A stretch of DNA of 11,607 nt from Acidimicrobiia bacterium (GTDB taxonomy: Bacteria; Actinomycetota; Acidimicrobiia; Acidimicrobiales; JACDCH01): NCBI GenBank assembly GCA_013694495.1, contig JACDCH010000621.1, positions 1 to 11,607 on the forward strand, given 5' to 3'. Below the pieces are notes generated by a model. It was not told the DNA's origin. It worked only from the letters and a program-made list of their open reading frames with translations, and did not search any database. Positions 1 through 5,769 of this stretch are shown piece by piece. Every line of letters begins with the position of its first letter. Positions within the stretch are counted from its first letter, which is position 1. A program made the translations under genes and the position numbers.

Positions 1-424
1 TGTCGAGGGTGGCCCAGCCCACGCCGCGGTGGTCGAGGTGGTTGACGTAGCTGTCGCCGAAGAACACCGCGGTGGGGTCGGGGAACACGACCACGTCGGG
101 GCGTAGGCGCCGGATCCGGGCCACCACCGCCTCCCGGAGCCCGGCGGTGGGCTCGGACTCGCCGTCAGGGACACCGACGACCTCGGCCGAGGCCAGGCCG
201 AGCACGGCGGCCGCCTCGGCCACCTCGCCGGCCCGGGTGGCGGCCAGGGCGTCGGGATCGGTGGTGGGATCGGTGCTGCCCTTCTCCCCCCGGTTCACCA
301 CGACGAGGTGGACCTCGGCCCCGCCCGCCGTCCAGGCGGCGAGGGTGCCGGCGCACGCCACCTCGGGGTCGTCGGGGTGGGCGAACACGGCCACCGCCCT
401 CGCCGGCACGTCGGAGAAGATCAT
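1..424 (-). CDS. PIG-L/LmbE family zinc deacetylase, N-terminal part
   Basis: The first 141 residues of a PIG-L (LmbE-like) deacetylase; the C-terminus lies beyond the window edge. These metal enzymes remove acetyl groups from N-acetylglucosamine-type substrates, and actinobacterial members include MshB and Mca of mycothiol metabolism. Visible here are the family motif AHPDDPE at residues 15-21 (by comparison with MshB, H16 and D19 would bind zinc and D18 would be the base), the NRGEKGS loop at 44-50, and NHLDHRG at 128-134 supplying the distal histidines. The ATG at 424-422 is the only sensible start: the fold begins about ten residues later, and an ATG about 22 bases upstream is out of frame. 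It has no clear Shine-Dalgarno sequence and no TANNNT hexamer; its upstream DNA is a 27-bp tandem repeat. The substrate cannot be decided, so no MshB or Mca assignment is made. Confidence 0.88.
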   Translation of the reverse strand, partial: MIFSDVPARAVAVFAHPDDPEVACAGTLAAWTAGGAEVHLVVVNRGEKGSTDPTTDPDALAATRAGEVAEAAAVLGLASAEVVGVPDGESEPTAGLREAVVARIRRLRPDVVVFPDPTAVFFGDSYVNHLDHRGVGWATLD

Positions 425-487
425 CGCGGCTTCGCCGAAAGGGCATGGCCTCGCGGCTTCGCCGGAAGGGCGTGGCCGGCTTCGCCG
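424..487. repeat. 27-bp tandem repeat, two full units plus a partial third
   Basis: Units at 424-450 and 451-477 differ at only two positions, and 478-487 restarts the core ggcttcgccg. The same core appears again at 565-574 inside a hairpin loop. The array directly abuts the start codon of the deacetylase gene; its first base is the last base of that codon's complement. It probably belongs to a family of short intergenic repeats. Whether it occurs elsewhere in the genome cannot be seen from this window. Confidence 0.75.
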
Positions 488-501
488 ACGTTCCTCCGGT
501 T

Positions 502-539
502 CCGACCGACGAGGCCTCGCAAGCTCGGCCGTCGGTCGG
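502..539. repeat. Inverted repeat, 9-bp perfect arms
   Basis: The arms ccgaccgac (502-510) and gtcggtcgg (531-539) are perfectly complementary around a 20-nt loop. It sits between the tandem repeat and a larger hairpin, in the gap after the threonine aldolase gene. No T-tract follows on either strand, so it looks more like a palindromic intergenic element than a classical terminator. Confidence 0.6.
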
Positions 540-597
540 CGAATGCGCCGATAGGCCCGGAGAGGGCTTCGCCGCAGGAGGCCGATCGGCGCATTCG
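540..597. repeat. Long hairpin, 17 of 18 bp paired, ggcttcgcc core in the loop
   Basis: The arms at 540-557 and 580-597 pair at 17 of 18 positions (one A/G mismatch at 553/584), with a 22-nt loop at 558-579. The loop carries the core ggcttcgccg that also defines the tandem repeat at 424-487, linking the two elements. It lies downstream of the minus-strand threonine aldolase and could stop its transcription, but there is no T-tract. A REP-like repeated palindrome is the simplest reading. Confidence 0.7.
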
Positions 598-622
598 GGA
601 CATCGTGTGGACGCTTGGCGCG

Positions 623-637
623 CAGCTCATCGAGCTG
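623..637 (-). terminator. Small hairpin after threonine aldolase, possible terminator
   Basis: cagctc and gagctg (6 bp, perfect) close a 3-nt loop 17 nt beyond the threonine aldolase stop codon. No U-tract follows on the minus strand. U-less hairpins are often proposed as terminators in actinobacteria, but this one is short, so the call is weak. Confidence 0.3.
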
Positions 638-653
638 GTCGCCGGTAGGCGGG

Positions 654-1679
654 TCATGCCGGCGACGACCGGAGAGCGGCGACGGTGCGGTCGATGGCGG
701 CGTCGTCGACGTCGAGGTGGGTGACGAGGCGGACCACGCCGACGGCGATGGTGGCGGCCCGCACCCCGGCGGCGGCGAGGTGGGCGAGCAGGCCGGCCGG
801 ATCGGGCGGCGCGAACACCACGACGTTGGTGGCGGCGGTCGCCGGATCGAGACCGCACGCCCCCCACCGCTCCCCCACCGCATCGACCAGCCGGCGGGCC
901 CGGGCGTGGTCGTCGGCCAGGCGCTCGACGTTGTGATCGAGGGCCACGAGCCCGGCGGCGGCGACCACGCCGGCCTGGCGCATGGCGCCGCCCAGGCGCT
1001 TGCGCTCCACCCGCGCCGCTTCGATCAGGTCGGCCGCCCCCGCCAGCATCGAGCCGACGGGCGCCCCGAGGCCCTTCGACAGGCAGCACATGACGGTGGT
1101 GGCGTGGGCCGCGTAGGTGGCTGCCGGGATGCCGGTGGCGACCTCGGCGTTGAACAACCGGGCCCCGTCGAGGTGCACGGGCACGCCGAGCGAGGCGATC
1201 GCGGCGAGGTGCTCCAGGGGCCAGGGTCGTCCGCCGGAGGGCATGTGCGTGTTCTCCACGCAAACCGCCGAGACCGGCAGCCAGTGGTGAGGGCCGCCGG
1301 CTTCGACGAACCAGGCCACCTCGGCCGGGTCGAGGCTGCCGGTGCGGTCGTCGACCGTGAGCGCCTGGGCCGAGCCGTTCGTGCCGAACGCGCCCTGCTC
1401 GTAGGCGACCACGTGCGAGCGCTGCCCGGCGATGACCGACGTGCCGGGCGCGCCGAGCAGGCGCAGCGCGATCTGGTTGCCCATCGTCCCCGACGGCACG
1501 TACACCGCCGCCGCCTTGCCCACCCGCTCGGCGAACGCCTCCTCGAGGGCCCGCACCGTCGGGTCCTCGCCGTAGCCGTCGTCGCCCACCTCGGCGTCGG
1601 CCATCGCTTTGCGCATCGCCGGGGTGGGCCGCGTGACGGTGTCGGAGCGGAGATCGACGACGGGCTCGGACGGGCTCAC
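654..1679 (-). CDS. ltaE: Low-specificity L-threonine aldolase (PLP enzyme)
   Basis: A 341-residue fold-type I PLP enzyme that cleaves L-threonine or L-allo-threonine to glycine and acetaldehyde in the cytoplasm. The N-terminal signature DLRSDTVTRPT is at residues 9-19. SGTMGNQ (63-69) forms the phosphate cup and H89 in QRSHV is the ring-stacking histidine. The aspartate and arginine of VHLDGARLFNA (168-178) hold the pyridine nitrogen and the substrate, and K202 in CLSKGLGAPVGS is the Schiff-base lysine. RLVTHLD near residue 317 supplies the carboxylate-binding arginine. Length is normal for the family (about 340). The start is GTG at 1679-1677, with the conserved N-terminus nine residues in and the hexamer TACGGT 8 nt upstream, which suggests a leaderless message. 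It is divergent from the inositol-phosphatase gene with only 26 bp between start codons. The symbol follows E. coli ltaE. Confidence 0.95.
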   Translation of the reverse strand: MSPSEPVVDLRSDTVTRPTPAMRKAMADAEVGDDGYGEDPTVRALEEAFAERVGKAAAVYVPSGTMGNQIALRLLGAPGTSVIAGQRSHVVAYEQGAFGTNGSAQALTVDDRTGSLDPAEVAWFVEAGGPHHWLPVSAVCVENTHMPSGGRPWPLEHLAAIASLGVPVHLDGARLFNAEVATGIPAATYAAHATTVMCCLSKGLGAPVGSMLAGAADLIEAARVERKRLGGAMRQAGVVAAAGLVALDHNVERLADDHARARRLVDAVGERWGACGLDPATAATNVVVFAPPDPAGLLAHLAAAGVRAATIAVGVVRLVTHLDVDDAAIDRTVAALRSSPA

Positions 1680-1687
1680 GCCGCGGC

Positions 1688-1697
1688 ACCGTAGCGT
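1688..1697. promoter_or_regulatory. Overlapping divergent -10 elements sharing one TA step
   Basis: Reading minus, TACGGT occupies 1693-1688 and is followed by 8 nt and the GTG of ltaE. Reading plus, TAGCGT occupies 1692-1697 and is followed by 8 nt and the GTG at 1706. Both fit the actinobacterial TANNNT -10 pattern and the same TA base pairs (1692-1693) serve both directions. With 8-nt spacing, each transcript would begin at or within a base or two of its start codon. No -35 element was recognised. Confidence 0.6.
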
Positions 1698-1705
1698 CGC
1701 CGGCC

Positions 1706-2494
1706 GTGCCCCCTGCCGGAACCGACGAGCTGCTCGACCTCGCCCTCGATGCCGCCGCGGCCGCGGCCGCCGTCTTGCTCGAGCGCCTTCCGACGGCGCG
1801 GGCCGGCGCCACCACCAAGACCTCGGCCACGGACATGGTCACCGCCACCGACCGGGAGGTCGAGGCGCTCCTGCGCGACCGCCTCCTCGGCCGCCGGCCC
1901 GCCGACGGGTTCCTCGGCGAGGAGATGGGCGAGACGCCGGGCACGAGCGGCATCCGATGGGTCGTCGACCCGATCGACGGCACCACGAACTTCCTGTACG
2001 GCCATCCGGGCTGCAACGTGTCGGTGGCGGCCGAGGACGGCGAGGGCTCCGTCGTCGGCGTCGTCGTCGACCCGCTGCTGCGGGACACGTTCGCCGCCGC
2101 ACGGGGTGGCGGCGCCCACCGCAACGGCACCGCCATCCGCTGCCGGCCCGCCGACGACCTCGCCGACGCGCTGTGCGCGACCGGCTTCTCCTACGACCCG
2201 GACCGCCGCGGGCGTCAGGGCGAGGTGCTGGCCCGGGTGCTGCCCCACATACGCGACGTCCGCCGCCTCGGCGCCGCCGCCCTCGACCTGTGCTCGGTCG
2301 GCTGCGGCCGGGTCGACGCGTACTGGGAGAAGGGCCTCGGTCCCTGGGACCTGGCGGCCGGCGGCCTGATCGCCCGGGAGGCCGGCGCCCGGGTCGAGCT
2401 GGAGGGCACCCTCGGCTTCGTGCTGGCCGCCCCGCCGGGGCTCTTCGCCGCGCTTCGTGACCTTCTGGTCGATTCCGGCGCCCCCCGGGCGTGA
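1706..2494 (+). CDS. Inositol monophosphatase family protein
   Basis: A 262-residue member of the Mg-dependent, lithium-sensitive inositol monophosphatase superfamily, which dephosphorylates small sugar or polyol phosphates. Three signatures are intact: GEEMGET at 71-77 (E72), WVVDPIDGTTNF at 85-96 (metal ligands D88 and D91, with the GTT phosphate loop), and GPWDLAAG at 212-219 (D215). Length is typical. Actinobacterial relatives act on inositol-1-phosphate, fructose-1,6-bisphosphate or histidinol phosphate, and the sequence alone does not separate these. The GTG start at 1706 lies 8 nt after TAGCGT, consistent with a leaderless message. A perfect 8-bp stem overlaps the last codons and stop. 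It is 64 bp from the next gene on the same strand, so it may or may not be cotranscribed with the two-component operon. Confidence 0.92.
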   Translation: MPPAGTDELLDLALDAAAAAAAVLLERLPTARAGATTKTSATDMVTATDREVEALLRDRLLGRRPADGFLGEEMGETPGTSGIRWVVDPIDGTTNFLYGHPGCNVSVAAEDGEGSVVGVVVDPLLRDTFAAARGGGAHRNGTAIRCRPADDLADALCATGFSYDPDRRGRQGEVLARVLPHIRDVRRLGAAALDLCSVGCGRVDAYWEKGLGPWDLAAGGLIAREAGARVELEGTLGFVLAAPPGLFAALRDLLVDSGAPRA

Positions 2495-2518
2495 ACGTCA
2501 CGGGACCGTAACGCCCGG
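2485..2518 (+). terminator. Stem-loop overlapping the phosphatase stop codon
   Basis: ccgggcgt (2485-2492) and acgcccgg (2511-2518) form a perfect 8-bp GC-rich stem around an 18-nt loop that contains a further short acgg/ccgt pairing. The stop TGA spans 2492-2494. No U-tract follows. It may terminate or attenuate transcription between the phosphatase and the STAS-mtrA unit; alternatively its symmetry is incidental to the regulator site it overlaps. Confidence 0.35.
2497..2512 (+). promoter_or_regulatory. Candidate MtrA-type direct repeat, GTCAC-N6-GTAAC
   Basis: Two half-sites, GTCAC (2497-2501) and GTAAC (2508-2512), repeat in the same orientation with an 11-bp period, the usual spacing for OmpR/PhoB-family regulators. 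As I recall, published MtrA sites in mycobacteria and streptomycetes are loose direct repeats of this GTNAC type. It lies about 46 bp upstream of the STAS-like gene that precedes the mtrA-like regulator, so autoregulation is plausible. Chance occurrence in GC-rich DNA cannot be excluded. Confidence 0.35.
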
Positions 2519-2558
2519 ACCAGGGACCTCACAGGTTCACGTGCAAGGGTGGCCAGCC

Positions 2559-2891
2559 ATGCCGCCGACGATCGAAGGTCTCGCCGGCCAGGTCCGTGTG
2601 AGCCGCGACGGCGGGGTCGTGACCATCGCCCTGCACGGCCGCCTCGACGCCCACGCCGGGCTCGAGCTGCTGGCTGCCCTGCAGGAGGAGCTCGAGGGCG
2701 GCGCCGACCGCATCGATGTCGACCTGCTCGCGGTCGACGACTGGTCGCCCGAGGGGGCCCGGGCCCTGCGCCGGTGCCGCCGCCTGGCCCACGGCCTCAC
2801 CGACGGGCTGCACTACCGCACCGCGGCCGGCGCCGGCCACCAGGCGCTCCTCGACGCCTACAACGACGACGACCCCGACGACGACGAGTAG
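2559..2891 (+). CDS. Small STAS-like protein with acidic tail
   Basis: A 110-residue protein whose pattern resembles a STAS domain (anti-anti-sigma factor fold). A first strand GGVVTIALHGRLDAHAG (residues 17-33) matches the usual ...GELD... segment, and IDVDLLAVDDWSPEGARAL (about 49-67) sits where the ...DLS.V..IDSSGLRAL core falls. If this alignment holds, the normally phosphorylated serine region has become WSPEG, leaving a single serine. The tail NDDDPDDDE is strongly acidic. The ATG at 2559 is preceded by aaggg about 9 nt upstream; an in-frame GTG at 2541 would add six residues. It is 66 bp upstream of the response regulator on the same strand and could lead that operon. The fold is inferred from pattern only; a role as anti-sigma antagonist or signalling adaptor is speculation. 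Confidence 0.65.
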   Translation: MPPTIEGLAGQVRVSRDGGVVTIALHGRLDAHAGLELLAALQEELEGGADRIDVDLLAVDDWSPEGARALRRCRRLAHGLTDGLHYRTAAGAGHQALLDAYNDDDPDDDE

Positions 2892-2957
2892 GTCGGCCGG
2901 CGGGGCGCCGTGGCGCGTCCCCCATCCCGGTGCCCCCATCGGCGATGATGGCGGGCG

Positions 2958-3641
2958 ATGGGCACCCGGATCCTGGCGGTCGAGGACGACGAGCGCATCC
3001 GCACCGCGGTGAAGCTCGCCCTCGAGGAGGAGGGGTGGATCATCGAGGAGGCCGAGACCGGCGAGCTCGCCCTCGAGCACTTCCACCGCAACCCGGCCGA
3101 CGTGGTGCTGATCGACATCATGCTCCCCGGCATCGACGGGTTCGAGGTGTGCCGCTCGATCCGCCGCACGTCCGACGTGCCGATCGTCATGGTCACCGCC
3201 CGGGTCGACACCCACGACGTCGTCGCCGGGCTCGAGGCGGGGGCCGACGACTACCTCACGAAGCCGTTCGCCCCGAAGGAGCTGTCGGCGCGCATCCGCG
3301 CGCTGCTGCGCCGGGCCCGCACCCCTGACCACGCCGCCGGTTCCACGCTCCGCTTCGGCGACCTCGAGCTCGTGCCCGACCAGGGCATGGTCCGGGTGTC
3401 GGGCCGCGAGGTCCACCTCACGAAGACGGAGTTCCGGCTCCTGTGCGAGCTGGCGTCGAGCCCGGGCCGGGTGTTCAGCCGCGAGGTGCTGCTCGAGCGG
3501 GTCTGGGGCTACGGCTACTTCGGCGACGGTCGCCTGGTCGACGTCCACGTGCGGCGCCTCCGCACCAAGGTCGAGTCCGACCCGGCCAACCCCCGGCACG
3601 TCGCGACCGTGCGAGGCCTGGGCTACAAGCTCCAGGGGTGA
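2958..3641 (+). CDS. mtrA: MtrA-like OmpR-family response regulator
   Basis: A 227-residue DNA-binding response regulator. The receiver domain (about 1-120) has the acidic pocket E9-D10-D11, phosphoacceptor D53 in LIDIMLPG, T80 and K102 in LTKPFAPKELSARIRALLRR. The C-terminal winged helix (about 128-227) contains LTKTEFRLL, REVLLERVWGY and VDVHVRRLRTKVE...NPRHVATVRGLGYK. These stretches closely follow mycobacterial MtrA as I recall it (for example the LLE-VWGY, R-LV-VHV-RLR-KVE and TVRG-GYK blocks), more so than PhoP or RegX3. MtrA controls cell-wall, division and replication genes in actinobacteria. The ATG at 2958 is chosen because the receiver strand RILAVEDD starts immediately after it; no convincing Shine-Dalgarno or TANNNT is seen. 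The stop overlaps the kinase start in GTGA (3638-3641). Confidence 0.93.
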   Translation: MGTRILAVEDDERIRTAVKLALEEEGWIIEEAETGELALEHFHRNPADVVLIDIMLPGIDGFEVCRSIRRTSDVPIVMVTARVDTHDVVAGLEAGADDYLTKPFAPKELSARIRALLRRARTPDHAAGSTLRFGDLELVPDQGMVRVSGREVHLTKTEFRLLCELASSPGRVFSREVLLERVWGYGYFGDGRLVDVHVRRLRTKVESDPANPRHVATVRGLGYKLQG

Positions 3642-5107
3642 CGGTCACCGACCTCGCGGTGCCCGACGGCGTCTCGCCCGCAGCCCGGGCCCGGGGGGTC
3701 CTGCTGGGCGGCCGCCCCGCCCGCCGCCTCGGGATCCGGGCCCGCATCACCCTCTCCTTCGGCCTCGGCGCCCTGCTGCTGTCGACAATTCTCGCCGCCA
3801 CCACCTACACGCTCACCCGGTCGAACCTGGTCGACGCCCGTGAGCGCAACGTCGTCCGCCAGACGTACCTCAACGCCCGGCAGGTGCTGCAGACGCTCCC
3901 CCGCGAGCCCGAGACGATGCGCGACCTCCTGGCGTCGCTGCAGACCCCCACCGGTTCGAACCCGATCGTCTTCCAGGACGGCACCGCGTTCCCGCTGCAG
4001 CCGATCCAGTTCGGCGAGGACGCGCTGCTGCCCGAGCTGCGCCGGGTCGTGCTCACCGACGGGCTGCCCGCGCTCATGCGCTACGACCTCGACGGCGTGC
4101 CGCAGCTCGCCGTCGGCATCCCCCTCGCCGTGCCCGACGTCGACGCCGCCTACTTCGAGATCGTCGACCTGTCCGAGACCGAGGCGACGCTGCGGGCCCT
4201 CGGCCTGTCGCTGCTCGGGGCCGCCGCCCTCACGACCATCGCCGGCGCCGCCCTCGGGTGGTGGGCCAGCCGGCGGGCCCTGCGCCCGCTGGCCGACGTG
4301 AGCGAAGCGGCCGAGGCCATCGCCGGCGGGCGGCTCGACACCCGGCTCGCTGCCATCGACGACCCGGACCTCGGCACCCTGGCCACCTCCTTCAACGACA
4401 TGGCCCAGGCCCTCCAGGAGCGCATCGAGCGCGACGCCCGCTTCGCCTCCGACGTGAGCCACGAGCTGCGCTCGCCCCTGATGACCATGGCTGCGGCCGT
4501 CTCCGTCCTCGACGGCCAGCGCGAGGGGCTCGAGGAGCGGGGCCAGCAGGCCCTCGACCTCGTGACCGCGGAGATCGACCGCTTCCGCCAGCTGGTCGAG
4601 GACCTGCTCGAGATGAGCCGCTACGACGCGGGGGCCGTCCGCCTCCAGCCGGAGGACATCCGGCTGGCCGAGTTCGTGCTCCAGGCGGTCGGCGCGTCGG
4701 GGTACCGGGACGTGCCCATCGAGCTCGACGCCGACCTCGCCGGCGTGGTGGTGGTGGCCGACAAGCGCCGCCTGGCCCGGGTCGTGGCCAACCTGCTCGA
4801 CAACGCGGCGAAGTACGGCGAGGGGGCCACCGCGGTGTCGATCCGAAATGCCGAGGGCGTCGTGCAGCTGGCCGTCGAGGACCTGGGGCCGGGCGTGCCC
4901 GAGGACGAGCGCCAGCTGATCTTCGACCGGTTCAACCGCGGCGGCCTCTCGGGCCGACGGGGCTCCAGCGAGGGCGTCGGGCTGGGGCTCGCGCTGGTGG
5001 CCGAGCACGTCCGCCTCCACGGCGGCACGGTGTGGGTCGAGGACCGCATCGACGGTCGCGACGGCGCCCGCTTCGTGGTCGAGCTGCCGACGGACGATGC
5101 CGGATGA
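3638..5107 (+). CDS. mtrB: MtrB-like membrane sensor histidine kinase
   Basis: A 489-residue sensor kinase, partner of the upstream regulator. Order: cytoplasmic N-tail rich in R; transmembrane helix about 37-59; extracytoplasmic region about 60-186; second helix about 187-210; HAMP linker (about 205-262, ALRPLADVSEAAEAIAGG); HisKA with phosphorylated H275 in FASDVSHELRSPL; then HATPase with N box NLLDNAAKYG (385-394), G1 DLGPGVP (415-421), IFDRFNRG, and G2 GVGLGLALV (446-454). The DVSHELR and LLEMSRYDAG segments resemble MtrB. The GTG start at 3638 overlaps the regulator stop by four bases, giving translational coupling; no ATG lies near. The stop overlaps the next gene in ATGA (5104-5107). 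The sensor region is too divergent to infer a signal; in mycobacteria MtrB associates with the divisome. Confidence 0.92.
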   Translation: MTVTDLAVPDGVSPAARARGVLLGGRPARRLGIRARITLSFGLGALLLSTILAATTYTLTRSNLVDARERNVVRQTYLNARQVLQTLPREPETMRDLLASLQTPTGSNPIVFQDGTAFPLQPIQFGEDALLPELRRVVLTDGLPALMRYDLDGVPQLAVGIPLAVPDVDAAYFEIVDLSETEATLRALGLSLLGAAALTTIAGAALGWWASRRALRPLADVSEAAEAIAGGRLDTRLAAIDDPDLGTLATSFNDMAQALQERIERDARFASDVSHELRSPLMTMAAAVSVLDGQREGLEERGQQALDLVTAEIDRFRQLVEDLLEMSRYDAGAVRLQPEDIRLAEFVLQAVGASGYRDVPIELDADLAGVVVVADKRRLARVVANLLDNAAKYGEGATAVSIRNAEGVVQLAVEDLGPGVPEDERQLIFDRFNRGGLSGRRGSSEGVGLGLALVAEHVRLHGGTVWVEDRIDGRDGARFVVELPTDDAG

Positions 5108-5769
5108 GGGCGATGACGACGACGAAGCGGTTCACGGGCCTCGCGGCGGCGGTGCTCCTCGTGGCGCCGGGCGCCGGCTGCGGCCTGCCCGACGACGACC
5201 GGCCCCGCGTGATCTCCGAGGACGAGGCGCCGCTCGTGCTCGCCTCGCCCGAAGCCGCGTCGTCCGGCGCGGGCCGGAGCAACGCGCAGCTCTACTTCGT
5301 CAACGAGCTCTCGCGGCTCACGATCGTGCTGCGCCCGGTGCCGGTCGACGACCTCGAGGAGGCGATGGAGGCGCTGCTGGCCGGACCGACCGACGACGAG
5401 CGGGGCCGGGCGATCTCCACCGCCATCCCCGTCGACACCGTGCTGCTCGATGCCGAGATCGATGCGGAGACCGGGATCGCCACCATCGACCTCGGCCCCG
5501 CCGGGGGCGGCGTGAGTGCGGTCGGCGGCGAGGAGCAGCGCACCGCGTTCGCCCAGCTGGTGCTCAGTGCGGCCGAGGTCGACGGCGTCCAAGCGGTGCG
5601 GTTCGAGGTCGAGGGCACGGCCATCGACATCCCGACCGACGCCGAACCGACCGCCGACCCGGTCACGCCGGCCGATTACGCCGCGCTCGACCCGACGCTG
5701 CCCCCGACGACGGCGCCTGTTCCCGCGGCCACGAGTACGCCGGTCACCGTCGGGGAACCCCCGGGATGA
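5104..5769 (+). CDS. GerMN-domain lipoprotein (short LpqB-like)
   Basis: A 221-residue exported protein. The N-terminus MRAMTTTKRF is followed by a hydrophobic stretch (about 11-22) and GAGC at 23-26, a slightly weak lipobox with C26 as the likely lipidated cysteine. Residues about 60-175 match a GerMN (sporulation/germination) domain: AQLYFVNE, LRPVPVDDLEEAMEALLAGPTDDE, a TAIP...D segment, IATIDLGP and EEQRTAFAQLVLSAAEVDGVQAVRFEVEG. The C-terminus (about 180-221) is P/T/A-rich and looks disordered. Its place directly after mtrA-mtrB equals that of LpqB, a lipoprotein reported to interact with MtrB, but LpqB carries a long C-terminal propeller that is absent here. The ATG at 5104 overlaps the kinase stop (ATGA); a second in-frame ATG at 5113 is possible. 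It ends in another ATGA overlap with the mgtC-like gene. Confidence 0.87.
   Translation: MRAMTTTKRFTGLAAAVLLVAPGAGCGLPDDDRPRVISEDEAPLVLASPEAASSGAGRSNAQLYFVNELSRLTIVLRPVPVDDLEEAMEALLAGPTDDERGRAISTAIPVDTVLLDAEIDAETGIATIDLGPAGGGVSAVGGEEQRTAFAQLVLSAAEVDGVQAVRFEVEGTAIDIPTDAEPTADPVTPADYAALDPTLPPTTAPVPAATSTPVTVGEPPG

Noticed and set aside
424..487. Tandem repeats considered as a CRISPR array
   Set aside because: The units are contiguous with no spacers and there is no cas gene.
421..2136. A 571-codon minus-strand open frame across ltaE and the phosphatase gene
   Set aside because: It is R/G/P/A-rich with no recognisable motif and lies in another frame of two clearly identified enzymes; long empty frames are expected at this GC content.
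2528..2540. CTCAC/TTCAC direct repeat near the STAS start as a second MtrA site
   Set aside because: The period is 8 bp, not 11, and the first base of each half-site does not fit GTNAC.
2944..2957. GATGAT upstream of the mtrA-like start as a -10 hexamer
   Set aside because: It lacks the initial TA of TANNNT; the gene may instead be transcribed from upstream of the STAS gene.
2529..5020. Long minus-strand open frames opposite mtrA and mtrB
   Set aside because: They are antisense to genes with complete catalytic motifs, and their composition (H/R/G/E-rich) has no fold signature.
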